Shown: positions 12,196-24,928, counted from the stretch's first letter. The stretch is 64,000 bases of DNA from Plumapathes pennacea (GCA_964036295.1 OZ038462.1:17117264-17181263), one strand, 5' to 3'. A program made the numbers and translations. The notes: generated by a model not told the origin, from the letters alone.

Positions 12196-12447
12196 GGGTC
12201 TGTCTGGTCTGTTCTGTCTGGTCTGGTCTGCTGAGGTCTGTCTGCTTTGGTCTGCTGAAGTCTGTCTTGTCTTGTCTGTTATGTTATTTTCTAGCCTGGT
12301 CTGATCTGGTCTGGTCTTGTCTGTCTGGTCTGGTCTGGTCTTGTCTTGTCTGGTCTGGTCTGGTCTGGTCTGGTCTGGTCTGGTCTGGTCTGGTCTTGTC
12401 TTGTCTTGTCTGGTCTGGTCTTGTCTGTCTTGTCTGTCTGGTCTGGC
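12196..12447 (+). repeat. TCTGG / TCTTG pentamer array
   Basis: Near-pure tandem pentamers TCTGG with TCTTG variants, most regular at about 12350-12410. It is probably a homogenised derivative of the adjoining decamer array. Confidence 0.92.
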
Positions 12448-13506
12448 CGAAAATAGTCAAGAAGCGTAAGGGAAGATGAGTGTTTTTGGTTGCTTTCCTG
12501 GCTCAAAATGTACAATAATACGTGCGTTATCATTACAAAATAAGAGTTTGATGATGTGATGATAATATTCATGCTCATGTTTCTTAGTGAATGTTGTGAA
12601 TTACCTTACAGTGTTGCAAAAAAAAGATGCCTGGCATCAAGATCTTCAAGGAAGTGGCGAAGTGTTCTCAATTACAAATAATTTGTGTTGGTACAAGAAT
12701 TGTTTTGTTTTACCGTGATCATTACTTTAGTTTACCGCGGAACCCTCTTAACTGTTTGCAATAAGCCGGGTTGTCTGGGTCTGGCTGGGTCTGTCTGGGT
12801 CTGTCTGGGTGGCCGCACGCTGTGTGAAAAGACCCATTTGTTCCTTGCTTCGCTTTGCTAGGTAACTGAGAAACAAAGGTTGTTGATATTTTCTCGAAGG
12901 GAGAGTAGATTTTCGGGATTTTGAGGCTGTCCCCTTAGTACAGTTTTGTTTGTATTATGACTGACTCATGTTCGAATTGTACGGCCAGATAGGTGCTGCT
13001 ACAGCAAACAACCAGAAAACAAGCAAAAATATTTATTTATAGCCATGTGTTATGATTTTGTTTTATAATGTAAATTCTCTCAACCATTCAAGAACAAGAA
13101 TGATTTAGTGACGATTTAAGAGTTCATAAGCTTATCAAAAAACAAGTTCTCTATATTGTCTCTATATTGTACGGCGTGGGTAACTAAGACGGACCAACGA
13201 GCAGATAAACAACGTTTAATACCAAATCAAGCGTTTGCCGTCTAGTGGCTCAATGAAATGCGCACCTGCCGGCTACTGATCGCTAAACCGCTGACCGAGG
13301 CAGTGTGGGCTCCGTGCTCGGTTCAGCCCCTCACACTTGTATGTAATATTTCTGGTAAGAATCAAAGAGATAATGGAACTTGATCTCTCGGTTTGACAAA
13401 TACTGACATAAGGAAAAGATCGGTCTAGTTTTCTTTCCGTCCGTTATGTCAGCGGTGTGAGCCAGCTTTTATGTACATCCTCAAAAAGGGCTGCCTCACT
13501 ATAGGA
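12448..13506. other. Intergenic, small repeats
   Basis: A five-copy decamer relic at about 12768-12812. At about 13243-13333 there is a possible degenerate tRNA-like segment (TAGTGGCTCAATGAAATGCG, then CGGTTCAGCCCC), too weak to call as a SINE. No gene seen. Confidence 0.45.
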
Positions 13507-16500
13507 TTAAACCACCGTCATTTTTTCCAGCACGATAAGGACATCATTTTGACGATTTTGAGAAATGCTGTTCTCTTCGGCGCTCTTGAAGACGGAAGCC
13601 AAACTGATGCTAACAGCTGCAAAAATGCACAGAGAACCAGCCATGAAAAACGCAGGTTTATACGACCCAACGGTGTCTGCCACGAACGCTAAAGAGGAAC
13701 ATAGTACATTCATTTATTCATTTACTCAGTTGCGAGTGAGCTCCTTACGTTGATTAGCCTAAGGTTGATGTGGCAAGTCGGAACACCGTGGGAGCAAGTC
13801 TAGGGTGGCCAAGCAAGGTACAGTAGCAACTAAATGTAGCTTTTGCTTTATTATTTGAATTATTTTGCTCTCCAACGCGGTTTTGTCAAATAACAAGCAT
13901 GTTCTCAGACTAAACCAATAACTCGCAAAGCACTGTGGTTAATTATCCTATCGGAACACTCGAATGAAAGCTCTGAATTTGAGTACATTCTAAAAGCAGT
14001 GTTTAATTTCTACTCCTGAACTGTCAAATGGAACTTAAATGTGTGACCACTATAGTGAAAAGCTCCCAGTACATGTGAACACGGCTCTATTAGCGCTCTT
14101 GTAGGCTTACCGGCTAATGGAGGACCTCCAAAGTATGAAAAGCAAACCGCAAAACTAAGGACGCCAAATCCCAAAGATCGTTCTTCTTCTGGAAGCACTT
14201 TCGCCGGTAGGACAAAACTATTGCTTCCCAACACTCCGTCTCCCAAACCATAAAAGATCGAGTACAGAACAAGCCATGTGTAACTTGTCGCAAAGGGTAG
14301 GAGCAAGGTCGAGACGCCGCTGACAGCAATTGCAAGTTGTAATAGGTAAAGTGGTTTCATCCAGCCGACGTCATAAACTCGTCCCGTCGCTACTCGAGCG
14401 ATAGCCGAAGCGAGGCCGAAGAAAAGGTAGAGACGCGAAGCCCGACTGGCTGTGATGCCTACATCCTCACAATGCCGTACCTTTAGGGAAAGCAACAAAA
14501 CGGGTACAAAAATTAATTATGCGCCTGCCACATTTCATAAGCTATAGCTGAAAATATTATCCATCGAACCTCATTGCTATATTAAACAATTGCAACATTA
14601 AAACAATTCCATAAACTACATATACACTCACCAACAACAAGCAGAATACCTAATATTCTACACAACATAATTTTACAATTTTATAAGTATATGCGTTTTG
14701 TGTTTCATACGGCCAACGCTGTCTGTTTAACTTTCCTTTTTGCAGCTTTCAGTGTGCATTATCAGCGATATGAACTACAAAATATGAACAACGTGGTTTC
14801 CTTGCATTTGCAATTTCGGTGCTACGGACTGGGATCAATTCAATAAAACTTTTACAAGTGTGTTTTAAAATTGGACCAATTTTCCTCCACGTTAAGGTCT
14901 CGATAAAGGTTCGCGAGTCCCTCTCGGAAAAAAACAATTATAGCGTTAACATTTAACGTACATACACGTATTATATATCGTTATAAAGGTCTTCGACTGC
15001 AGAATATAGATCTGATGTTATCGATTTCAGGCACATTAAAATTGGAGTACGAGTTAGGTTAATTTTGAAAATTGACTGTTTCGAAAACGGGAATCAAAAT
15101 TTTTGTCGGTTTGATTCGTTTCAAGGATTTTATTCTTTATTAAAGTGGAGGGAGCGTTTCGGGAACCCGTTCTTTTTTTACAAACTGTTCAATAAAACAA
15201 GAAAGAAAAAAATATCAAAAATTGCCGACACAGTATTTGAGAAAAGCTCGTTTCTACACCTCACGAAATTTGAGTGATGTCGACCAAACCGCTCGAACGT
15301 TTTATTTCCCGAAAGGCCTAATTTTCTCGAAAATCTTTCATCGATCTGAACTAGATCGCACTCTACCTTTAACGTGTATGAAAAATATAATAGTACATCT
15401 GCATTTTTCAGTCCCAGACCTTTACAGCGATATATCGTACATAGAGGATATTACACGGCGGCGCGAAGATATGAGTTTTATTTTTGAATGGTAAAAACAA
15501 TATTTTACAAACGAGCGATTCGCGAGTGAGTAAAATATTGTTTTTACCACGAGAAAATAAAATCCATATCTTCAAGCCGCCGTGTAATTTTCTTTTTACT
15601 TCAAAAGCCCATATCTCAGCTGTTAAATGACGTAAAGAGCTATTTTATTTACATTTTCTCAGATAAGCCTTTCCGAAAATTTGGACAAAATTCATTAGTT
15701 CAGAAAAAAATATTTTTGTAACGTCATCATTTTGGAACTCTATTAGTTTGCTTCTTGACTTCACAAAAGTCATCCAAAAACCGTTTTGTCTTCTTAAAAA
15801 CGCACTTACCAGATGTACAGATGGCATCATGTGACCAAAGTAACCAACCACAAATGCAAACATGGCGATCAGATACAACGAGTTCTTCATAAGTGAGGTC
15901 AAGATACCACGTGTTGTTGGTTTTTCTTGAAATTCCTTCTGCAGGACACATTTCACATGGTCAAAAGTGACGTCCATGACATTGGGATCAAACAAAATCG
16001 CTAACAAACAAACTAAAATTGCTACACCAGCTATGGCCACAAATGTATGTTTCCAGTTAAGCACGTTTAAGAAACACTGTACTAAAGGATTCATCAAGGC
16101 AGTTCCACCAGCAGATCCAAGGGACATAAAACCCATAGCAAAGGAACGCTTTTTAACAAAGTATCTCGAGACTATCATGAACATGGAGAGAAGAGCACAC
16201 GAAGAGCCAAACCCCGTTATTCCGCCAAAAGTGATGAACAGGACGTTGATATTGCTTGCCTGTGATGACAGCAGTAAGCCAGCTGCGCACAAAATGGTGC
16301 CAAAAATCGCGAGGACGCGCTCTCCAAAACGGTCGTTCAATTTTCCCGCCACTGGTGCGAAAAGACCAAATCCCGCCATTGCAAGGGAACCGACCCACGC
16401 TGAGAAAAGATAAAAGAGCGTTTACGTGGTTGAAAAACACTATCATGTGATCTAGTCCATTGTAAATCAACTAAAACAGTGTTCACCATAGCAATTAGAG

Positions 16501-18080
16501 TTTCCACTAATATTTTGCGTATCCACTACGATAAACAAACTCCAAATCTTCTGCCAATTTATTTTTCCCTAAAAACCCCCAAACTCTCCGAGAAATGCGA
16601 GGATGACGTTCCTACTAAAAAATCGTACTTTTTATCAATCCCAGCGTGAGACACACTAGGTATTGCCCAAAAAGCAAACGAAATCCGCAAACCCTCCCGT
16701 ACACTCTTTGACTGTTCTCGAGGTTACTCTTACATGATTACATGGTATGTAACATGAAGAGTTTAGACAATTTGAAAATTCGCTGCATGCTGCAAGGTGC
16801 TATAAAATGTCGACCGCGACTCAAAAAGTCGCTGCGGGATATGCTACTATAGCGTGACAAATCAGTTGTTAATAAAGACCACAAATAGCGGACCAAATAT
16901 ACTTTGCGTACTTCAGCTGCCGTCGGCCGACATATCGACCGATACGTCGGCCGACAGTCGGCAGGAAATTTATATCAACTTCACGCGGATATCCCGAAAA
17001 GCGTCCAGAGCATTTGTTGTGACAGGAATTTCTGCACTGGTGTATGGGTGATGGGTGAATTAAATTCAGTTTTTTACAAAATTAAATTTAACAAATAATG
17101 GTTTTAAAACTGCCTTTCAAGCGGTTGACTTGTACTGGATTCGGGTGTCGATCTCATCGGTACACACGAGGCATGTCAACATGTCTCCGCGACTGAATTA
17201 TTTGCACGGGGACATGTTCCTTGTAGTTCTCAAACGAGGAACTTGTCAAACCTGGCCGGTCTGGCATACGTCTTTGCTACTTCACGTCACGTTATCAAAA
17301 AGCATTCTTAGAAGCTTACGCATCCTACAAGCCTGATACACTGACATTCTAAAGCTTATAAAGTGTTAGGCATTATAAGAAAATTCTGGATCGATACGGT
17401 CTCCATCGAGAACTATGGACGTTTGAACACCGTGGCAACAAAGCCGTGCGTCACGCTTGTGGCCTCCCAAAATCGATGCTTGTGGTCTGAATTATACAGT
17501 TTTTCTTCCCGAAACTTGTTAAAATTACACTGCTATAGATTTAGAGAAAAACAGAATCAAACTGATGTCACAAATCAGCTTCAGCCGGCTACTTTGCCAA
17601 AATTAAACCTTGGCAATAAAAAATTAGCATCCGGACTAATTTGAATGTGCTCTGTCAAGTAGTATCTGTTATTTTATAGAGGGTGTTGCTGTCGCGTGAC
17701 CGCTTGATGAAAACCGTCTATTGACCCGTATACAACTATAAAGATTAGAAAATCACTGAAGGATGCCCATCAGTTGTCTTTTTAATATCACTCGAGGCGC
17801 AGAAAGTCGCAAGGTCGTTATAAACAACGGATGATTAACGAGCGAGCGAAGCGCGACCACAATAATAAAAAGGTCGCGACGCACAGCCGAACTGATAACT
17901 TCGGGGTAGATCCTGCTGTCAAAATTGTTACAAACCTGTCTTAGCTTTTCCTTCGCCAAACTCATCCAACAACACCGGGAAAAGGACGCTATAGCTGAAC
18001 GAACAACCGTGCACGATGATGCTGCTCAGAACAGCGGCGAAACACACACACCAAGATCGACGACTGTCGGGGTAATGCAT
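13507..18080 (-). CDS. Monocarboxylate transporter-like MFS protein (SLC16-like)
   Basis: Four minus-strand exons join in frame to 428 codons plus stop: 18080-17936, 16399-15810, 14480-14111, 13688-13507. The ATG at 18080 directly precedes the TM1 signature (HYPDSRRSWCV), a variant of the SLC16 motif DGGWGWVV. The second SLC16 signature in TM5 is present as YFVKKRSFAMG. Exon 2 covers about TM2-TM7, exon 3 TM8-TM11, exon 4 TM12 and a short cytosolic tail. The N-terminus is about 50 residues shorter than in the plus-strand paralogues, so an upstream exon may be missing from this model. Exon 3 is exactly 370 bp as in the tandem copies at 28866-52304. Predicted plasma-membrane proton-coupled carrier; substrate unknown. 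Confidence 0.88.
13689..14110 (-). other. Intron 3 of the minus-strand transporter
   Basis: Donor GT on the minus strand at 14110-14109 and acceptor AG at 13690-13689. Nothing else recognised. Confidence 0.75.
14481..15809 (-). other. Intron 2 of the minus-strand transporter
   Basis: AT-rich intron containing the foldback MITE at 15450-15588; no additional exon seen. Confidence 0.75.
15450..15588. mobile_element. 139-bp foldback MITE, copy 1
   Basis: Nearly the whole element is an inverted repeat beginning ATTACACGGCGGCGCGAAG and ending CCGCCGTGTAAT, with an internal TAAAATATTGTTTTTACCAC arm. A second 139-bp copy in opposite orientation lies at 32266-32404. Confidence 0.85.
16400..17935 (-). 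other. Intron 1 of the minus-strand transporter
   Basis: No extra exon recognised. It contains a GC-rich nested palindrome of GTCGGCCGAC units at about 16920-16963. Confidence 0.65.
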
Positions 18081-18937
18081 AGTTTGGCTTTTCCAGTAGC
18101 CACAGAAAAAGACTAAAAAGAAGGCAAGAAAGTGTTCCGGTCAGACAACAACGACGCCTAAATAGGAAAAAAAAAATTAATAACACAACAATAAGCCTTT
18201 TGTTTGAACACGGCAGTAGCACGTGCATCGAGTATCGGGTGGCAAGTTTGACCACGAGTCTGCACTCGAGGATACACTGACACTACAACTAGCATTTTCG
18301 GCCTTGCGACGTGTAACAGTCCGAAATGCATTGTGAATTTGATCATCGCAGTGAGTGAAGCAACTTAAGCAGTTGCAATATGATCCTGAAAAAAAACAAT
18401 GTCCCAAATGCTCCGTCGAAACGACCCCTCCAGAAATTCATTTAAAATTTGTCAATCGTCAATACAGCTGAATTCAAATTAGGGAGCTAAGTAAACTGTT
18501 GCTGCTTAATGAACGGGATACGTTTTCAAGGAGAAATTAGTTTGAACTCCAACCGTATCATCATTGCCAATACATACAAAATTTCTGACTCCAAAAAAGT
18601 GTGCTGTTGTTTTTTAACTAGTTTTGGGAGTTTTCAAGCCAATACATCTGGACATACACAACGCCGGGGCCCCAATGGGACCTAAATGAACACCTAACAA
18701 GCTGAGAAAAGCGGGTCGTTTGATGAGGTTGATGTAGAGTAATCTGAGCAAATGACGTGACTCGTAGAAACGGAACAAGTCGGAGCAAAGCCTACTCACC
18801 GGCTCCGACAAAGAGCTAGCGCTCGAAACGTCCGCTTCCGTCCTTTTACAGCGTCCAGGTTTCATACATCGACCCCTAGCAAGGGAGTATAAAGGTAGAA
18901 GAGGCAATCCCCTGTAGAGGTCTGATGGCCAAGGTAA
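18081..18937. other. Upstream region with retroelement traces
   Basis: Region 5' of the minus-strand transporter. At 18803-18832 it has a degenerate hammerhead-like motif (GAGC-TAGC-GCTC stem then GAAACGTC) of Penelope-like type. No promoter motif was identified with confidence. Confidence 0.4.
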
Positions 18938-19189
18938 CCAAGGTAACCCCTCCCTAAAGTTATTTTTAGAAGGTACCCAGTTCCCCTCGGATATATTACC
19001 TCGCGCGTAACAGCGAGAAACGCGAGAACGATATTGGTCACTCGAAATTTTTATCCTTCACGAAACGTTCACGCGACGTGTTTCGAGTGACCAAACGCGT
19101 TCTAGCGTTTCTCGCTGTAACGCGCGAGGTAATACACCAGCGGGGGACAGGGTACCTTCTAAAAGTAACTTTGGGAGGGATTACCTTGG
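18938..19189. mobile_element. 252-bp palindromic MITE
   Basis: Long imperfect palindrome. The left arm starts CCAAGGTAACCCCTCCC and the right arm ends GGGAGGGATTACCTTGG. Internal arms pair through AGAAGGTACCC, TACCTCGCGCG and CAGCGAGAAACGC. No coding capacity. Confidence 0.82.
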
Positions 19190-19900
19190 AATAAGACCTA
19201 TATGGGGGATTTACTTCCCTTACCTCTATACTTTCTTGCCCTAATAGTCAGTTCATTCTATTGTGTATGAGTATCCTGGGTTGGTAAAGCAACTTTTTAC
19301 TACTCCAAAAACACTTTTTCAAACGCCGGGCATTTCAGAGTAGTGGAAGAAACTTTGGCCTTAGTATGGACATCCTCTTCCCAGGCTCTTGTCCCTACCC
19401 CCAGTGGGGGCGGGGATGCCAAAAGAGCCTTGGAACTAGGATGTAGATTGGAACTATGCTAGGTTACTATACTAGGTTGTTTGGAGTGGTTTTAGTAATG
19501 AAGTCACAAAAAATGCGACTCGATCATCTGCCAGTGATCACGATAACTGAAGATTCAGACTTCAATTCCGGCTTTTGTCTGCACTATAAACGGAATGTCG
19601 ACTTCACATGGTTTTTAAGAAATGACGTGACTCATTGAACATAAAGGGTACAATATCGTGGGTCGTCCGCACTTTAGAGTCTGGTAACTAACAATTCTAT
19701 AAAAACAACGAGGTTAAGTCAGAATAAAAGACGATTAAATAACGCACAAAGTATTTGCGCTGTTTTCGACTATTTTTAGTCTACTCATTTCAAGCGGTCA
19801 CGCATCTTTTAAGTGTGAGATCTCACAGTATTTTGCTATAAGAACCACATAAAAACAACCCACAAGAAGAATACGACGATGAACTTACGTCGAAAACGTA
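19190..19900. other. Intergenic; repeat hosting the BEL insertion
   Basis: No gene seen. About 19780-19900 is a repeat (AGCGGTCACGCATCTTTTAA and following) found again at 42153-42266. The BEL element inserted inside this copy. Confidence 0.6.
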
Positions 19901-20404
19901 TGTAACGGCTGGAGAGGAGTGCGATGTTTGTTCTCCGAGTCGGCCGCTAAGGGGCGTTTTCCACTGAACATCTAAGACCTCAACGACCACTTCGGTTCAT
20001 AAAATAGTGTTTATTGAAGTCGATATAGATGTACGTAAAAACTGTAATCAAACAATGGTGAAAACCAAAGCGTAAGATACGGGCAAAAACATATTGCGCA
20101 CTTATATTACGTAACGAGTTTGATAAAGGGTAATGAACACAAACAAAACACACAAAATGAATCGAACAAGAAGTTGGAAAAATGTACTAAGCAAAGATAC
20201 ATATCAAGTACTAAACCAAAACGAATGTAAATCAGTATCTAACCTCTTTTCCCGATTACAGGCGATTACGTTCTTTTAAAACTATGGTCTTGTCTGTTGT
20301 CTGTTATCAATTAAAAAACGAAAACTGAACTCTAATAAAAATATAGCACGTGATCATTGAATATTACGACACGTCCGGTTCGAACCCAGTGGCTCGCAGT
20401 TACA
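19901..20404 (-). repeat. BEL 3' LTR (504 bp)
   Basis: Near-identical to 25767-26274. On the minus strand it is preceded by a short purine tract (AGAGGAG just inside, at about 20407-20414), a plausible polypurine tract. Confidence 0.93.
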
Positions 20405-20457
20405 TGGCTCCTCTAAATTGAGATAACAATTTAAAAAATCACATGATGACTACAGAA

Positions 20458-21500
20458 CTAGTCTTCCCAGGAAACTAGAAGAACCAATTTGTGGACTGGT
20501 CTGTCCAGGTGGGTGACGGGCTTGGCTCTCCTGCCATTGCCATCTAGGGAAGAATCGGCAATCGTCAGGTTCACCTTTCGGACGAGGCCATCTGCGTGGC
20601 AGCGAACTTCGGCCACACGAGCGAGCTGCCATTGGTTTCTCGGGCGTGACTCGTCTTTGATGATGACGACATCACCTGGCTGGAAGTTTCTTTGTGGCTT
20701 AATCCATTTTTGCCTCGCTTGTAGGGACTGTAGAAATTCCCTTTGCCATCGATACCAAAATTCGTTGGCCAAATACTGGACACGACGCCAACGCCTTCTT
20801 GCATACATGTCTGCTCTTTGGAAGACACCTGGAGGGGGTAGGACAACCTTCGACTTCATTGTCAATAGCTGGTTTGGAGTAAGAGGGTCGAGGTAATTTG
20901 AGGACGATGTGCTGGTAACTGTGAGTGGCCGACAGTTAACGATTGCTTCGGCTTCGACCATGAAGGTCCTCAATGATTCATCGTTTAGTTGGGATCCATT
21001 CTGGTCCAGTAAAGTTATCAGGATACTGCGGACAGTTCGAATTTGCCGCTCCCACACACCTCCCATGTGGCTTGCATGTGGCACGTTCATCTTAAAGTCC
21101 ACCAAGTTGCAATTTTCTTTCACCATCTTCTGCTTGATCTGCTCGTGGTCCATCTGGGAAAGTGCTTCCCGAAGTTCATTTCTGGCGCCAACAAAGTTTG
21201 TTCCCTGGTCGGACCTGAGTTGTCTCACGGGACCTCTGCGGCCAATGAAGCGACGGTAGGCGTTTAGAAACGAACTGGTATCCAACGTGCTTGAGGTCTC
21301 CAAGTGAATGGCTCTGGACGCCAGACATTTGAAGAGTACGCCGTATCTCTTCAGCTCCTTGCGTCCCTCTTTCACATACCAGGGACCAAAGTAATCAACG
21401 GCTGCGTAGGCAAAGGGTGGGGCAGGCTCAAGACAATCCTCGGGTAAGTCTGCCATCTTCTGGGCTTGCGTGGCTCCTCGTAGTCTCCTGCAGCTAAGGC
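20458..21500 (-). pseudogene. BEL integrase and C-terminal domain
   Basis: The open frame 21456-20458 holds the rve integrase catalytic triad: Asp in AAVDYFGP, Asp in SDQGTNFVG, Glu in MGGVWERQIR. A DUF5641-like tail follows (WRRVQYLANEFW, GDVVIIKDE). The H2C2-type zinc-binding lead-in (ISKCLSCRRLRG) is in the sequence just upstream, near 21480-21520. Integrase residues look intact, but the polyprotein upstream is broken, so it would not be made in the normal way. Confidence 0.88.
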
Positions 21501-22959
21501 ATTTTGATATGTGGTCGGCAACTGCGGAACCACCACCAATGATCCAAAATCCAGAGGATCGAATCTCGTTATGGGTTATTCCGCGACCTTGATGTTGGGT
21601 TCTTTGATGTTAGTGACAGATCACTAGATGGGTTACGTGTCCCTTTCTCGGAAGGATTGCTGGGTGTCGTGATTCCCTTGGAAGATTGGCACGACTGATA
21701 CGGCCACCAACGCGTAGAACGCCATTTTCGTCGAGGAATGGGTCAAGTCTGTACAACGAGCTGGATTTCTTCATTTCTTTGTTTCGATATTTTGCCATGT
21801 AGTTGTCTGTCACTTCTCCACGAACATTTAGGGTTTGTAGCGCATTGATTTCTTCTTCAAACGACTGGTGCTGCACTTGCTTTAGGATCTCAGCTTCTGC
21901 ACGTCGGAGCTCTTCAACGTTTATGGGCTTGTGTTGATGTGTCTTCTTCCGTTTGGCCTTGCTCTTCTTAATTTTGAATTGCAAGTCTTCTTCAGTGTGT
22001 TCCTGGTGGCCAGTCTTCGGTTAATCCAACCGAATTTTAAAACTCTCTTGGAGGCAGAGACATACCGCGATGGCTCTCTTGGCTCGGTGCCAGTCGGAGA
22101 AGTATTCTAACCGTTCCAAAAGAGTTCCATATTCCTGAACCTTAGTTGCGAGTGTGCAGACCTTAACCTCTGGATCTTCTGGTGAAATGCAGGCGAAGTC
22201 GGAAGACTGCTGACTCCGAACATTGAGTGGGCTCCAAAGGAAGCTTGGGCCCTTCCACCATCTCTGATTGTCAATCAAGGCTTGAGCACTCAAACCACGG
22301 GAGGCATCATCGGCAGGGTTCGATGCGGTGTCTACGTACTTCCACTGCTTGGGCGAGGTTGAATCGTGAATTTCTTGAACACGGTTTGCGACGAAAACAT
22401 GGAAGCGTCTGACTTTGTTAGAGATGTATCCCAGCACAACCTTGCTGTCTGTCCAGAATACTTCTGTGATCTTGTCGTAGTTTAGCTCCTTTCGCAGATG
22501 GCTGCTAACATGGACCGATACTACTGCTGCAGTTAGCTCTAGTCTTGGGATAGTGACTGCCTTTAAGGGGATTACTCGGGACTTCGCCATTACCAAGGAA
22601 CAATGGATATTGTCTTCGCTATCAGTCAGCCTCAGGTAGGAACATGACCATTGACCATAGCCGTCCTGGCTGGCGTCTGAGAAGCGGTGAAGCTCTGCGG
22701 ATTTCAGTTCTCCAAAGCCGTCGGGTTTATACCATCGATCTATCTTGAGTTGCGTGAGCTGATGAAGGTCGTTTCTCCACTTCTCCCATTTGGACAGCAG
22801 GTGATCAGCAATCCTGTCATCCCAGTGGGCTCCATCTCGGCACAATTCTTGGAGAATTCTCTTTCCCACTAAAATAAAGGGTGCGACCATGCCAAGGGGG
22901 TCGAAGACAGAGCTCACTGTTGATAGGATACCCCGTCTTGTAAGTGGGCGGTCCTTCAA
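21501..22959 (-). pseudogene. BEL Peptidase_A17 / RNase H region and linker
   Basis: Frame 22959-22021 contains GILSTVSSVFDPLGMVAPF, the Pao A17 signature that follows the RT domain, then an RNase H-like part (HRFSDASQDGYG, FWTDSKVVLGYI, ASNPADDASRG). Frame 21984-21610 continues towards integrase and ends at a TAA near 21613. Further stops or frame changes separate the blocks. Confidence 0.85.
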
Positions 22960-23099
22960 ATCAATTCTGAATTGGAACGTTTCTGATTCGGCACACCAGT
23001 GGACGCCTAACGCTCGTTCTATAGGCAGGATATCTCGAGTTATGTCTACATCCTTGAGACTTTTTGCACGCTCTTCGAGAGGGATGGCTTGTAGGACTT

Positions 23100-23139
23100 C
23101 CTTACTATTAGCTACGAAGCCGAAACCTTACTATTAGCT
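23100..23139 (-). other. RT deletion junction with 14-bp direct repeats
   Basis: CCTTACTATTAGCT occurs at 23100-23113 and 23126-23139, exactly where the protease-side reading (GWGVIGTT) jumps to the post-RT reading (NSKEVLQAIP). The whole RT catalytic core expected between them is missing. Confidence 0.8.
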
Positions 23140-23593
23140 CATCCGTGATAGTCGTACCAATAACGCCCCAACCAAGGGGGGTTTTCATTGCGTAGGGATC
23201 GTCTTCTGCTCCTGGGATCACCTCGCGTGGTTTGATTGCACGAGTACAGTTGACGCCAATGAGGAGTCCAACGTCCACATCCCTTTCGTAGGGCATTAGG
23301 TGACTAGCAATCTTCTCAAGGTGGGGCCACTTGAGTGCGGTTTCAGGTCTTGGGATCTGACTGCGCCTGGCGGGAATTATACCTCTGGAATACACTTGTG
23401 GAAGAGGAATGGCCGTTTTCTCATTAACGCCACGGACACCAAGACCAGTGATCCTTTGACTTCGAATTGTCTCCTGGGCGAGTACTGTGGATAGTTTCAG
23501 GTTAACGTCTGGGCCATCAACGTCCAATTTATTAAGCGTGGTCTCCTTCGCAAAGCATGCGTCGGACGGGTCGTCGAGTAGGGCGTATACCAT
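23140..23593 (-). pseudogene. BEL aspartyl protease region (DUF1758-like)
   Basis: Starts near VYALLDDPSDACF, the position of the BEL protease active site, and runs through LLIGVNCTRAIKPREV to TPLGWGVIGTT, the usual end of the domain before RT. It is in another frame from the zinc-knuckle part, so it is disrupted. Confidence 0.8.
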
Positions 23594-23615
23594 GATCTCG
23601 TTGTCAGGGTTGTTT

Positions 23616-24928
23616 TCATGATGTAGCCATACTGGTACAATGAGTGAATGTGAGCTGCAGCCTTTCTGGTCCTTCGTGTTGCGAACTTCGACACGGTTGG
23701 AAACGGTTCGTATCTCCTCGCTGGGTTTCTGATAGGTTTGAGTCGTCGTGTAGAGACGAGGGGTGCATACCGTTGCACGTCTTGCAACTCTTCTTTCTGC
23801 GGCATTGTCTGCGTAGATGTCCCCATTTTAGGCATCCACGGCACGAGCCTTTGGTCTGAACAAGGTTTCTTCTCTCAGGTAGGGACAGTTTCAAAAAGCT
23901 TTCGCAAACGTCAAGCTCATGGGGTTTCTTGCACAGCGTACACGTGTCTTTTGGCTTCACTTCCTCTGAACCAGTTGCAAAGCTGACGGCGCCAACAGCT
24001 TCTCTTTTTTTGTTCCACCTGTCGTTTCTTCTTTCCTTGTCAGCCTCTTCTCGAGTGGCGAGTGTTCCGCTCTTTAACGACCGAACTGACGTCACTGGGT
24101 TACATGCAATCCTTCCTTCCTTCTTGAGGAATTTACAGAATTCCGTAAAGGGTGGATACATGCCTTGTTTTGGGCGCTGGCTTGTTGATGATTCGACTTC
24201 TTCGTCGTCGCTTTCGTCATCTATCCTGACCCACTTGCCCACGATGCGGCTCCATCTGCTAACCAGGTAACTTGGGAGTTTTTTCAGCATTTTCTGATTT
24301 TCATCTGGGTCGTTCAGGACGTTCAGGTATTGAATTGTTTCCATTGCAGTTTTGCAATGTTGTAGGAAGTCAGAAAATTTCCGGAGACTTGGGCCATCGT
24401 TTGGTAGGATCTTTGGCCATTCGTCGATCTTCTTTCGATATGCCTCGGATACCAGAAACGGGTTCCATATCTGTTGGTAAGTATCTTTCTGGCCTTTGCA
24501 TAGGCCTCGGCAGTATCCAGAGGCAGCAACCCACTGATAGACTCCTTAGCTTCACCTTCTGTATACTTTCCAAGGTAGTAGATTCTTTCTGCTGGCTCCT
24601 TCGTCCTCCGCTCGATTGTGGCTTCAAACGACTTTATCCACGTGGGATAGCGGAGAAAATTGCCCTTGAAAGTTTCCGGTTCCGGTCGTGGAAGCGAATC
24701 TCGGTCCTGTCTCTCGGATAGCAAATCCGCGAGTCCTTTTATGGAATCTTCGGTGGGAGAAGTCACGGAAGTCACTTGTATCTGCAGATATTTCTCCATG
24801 TGATCGTCGGAACCATTGTCTGCGGGTGGTTTGTTGTCGTCATTAATGAGGCCAACTCCAAACGAATCCTCTTCTTCGACTTTTGCCACCTCTTCAATCT
24901 CTGCCTTTGTTGCTTCTAATTCTTTCAC
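23616..24928 (-). pseudogene. BEL gag (DUF1759-like) with zinc knuckles
   Basis: Frame 24928-24323 has the DUF1759-type capsid region (PETFKGNFLRYPTWIKSFE, YYLGKYTEGEAKESI). Frame 24344-23616 continues it with a CCHC knuckle CRGCLKWGHLRRQC and flanking cysteine clusters (CTLCKKPHELDVC). A frame shift joins the two near 24323-24344, and another stop lies upstream near 24945. Confidence 0.85.

Noticed and set aside
11783..12578. Leu/Gly/Ser and Pro/Asp/Thr-rich frames in the second array and the pentamer array
   Set aside because: Same reason; no domain and no non-repeat coding sequence attached.
13243..13333. Second tRNA-derived SINE
   Set aside because: A-box-like and B-box-like strings are present but both deviate from consensus and no ends or target duplication are visible.
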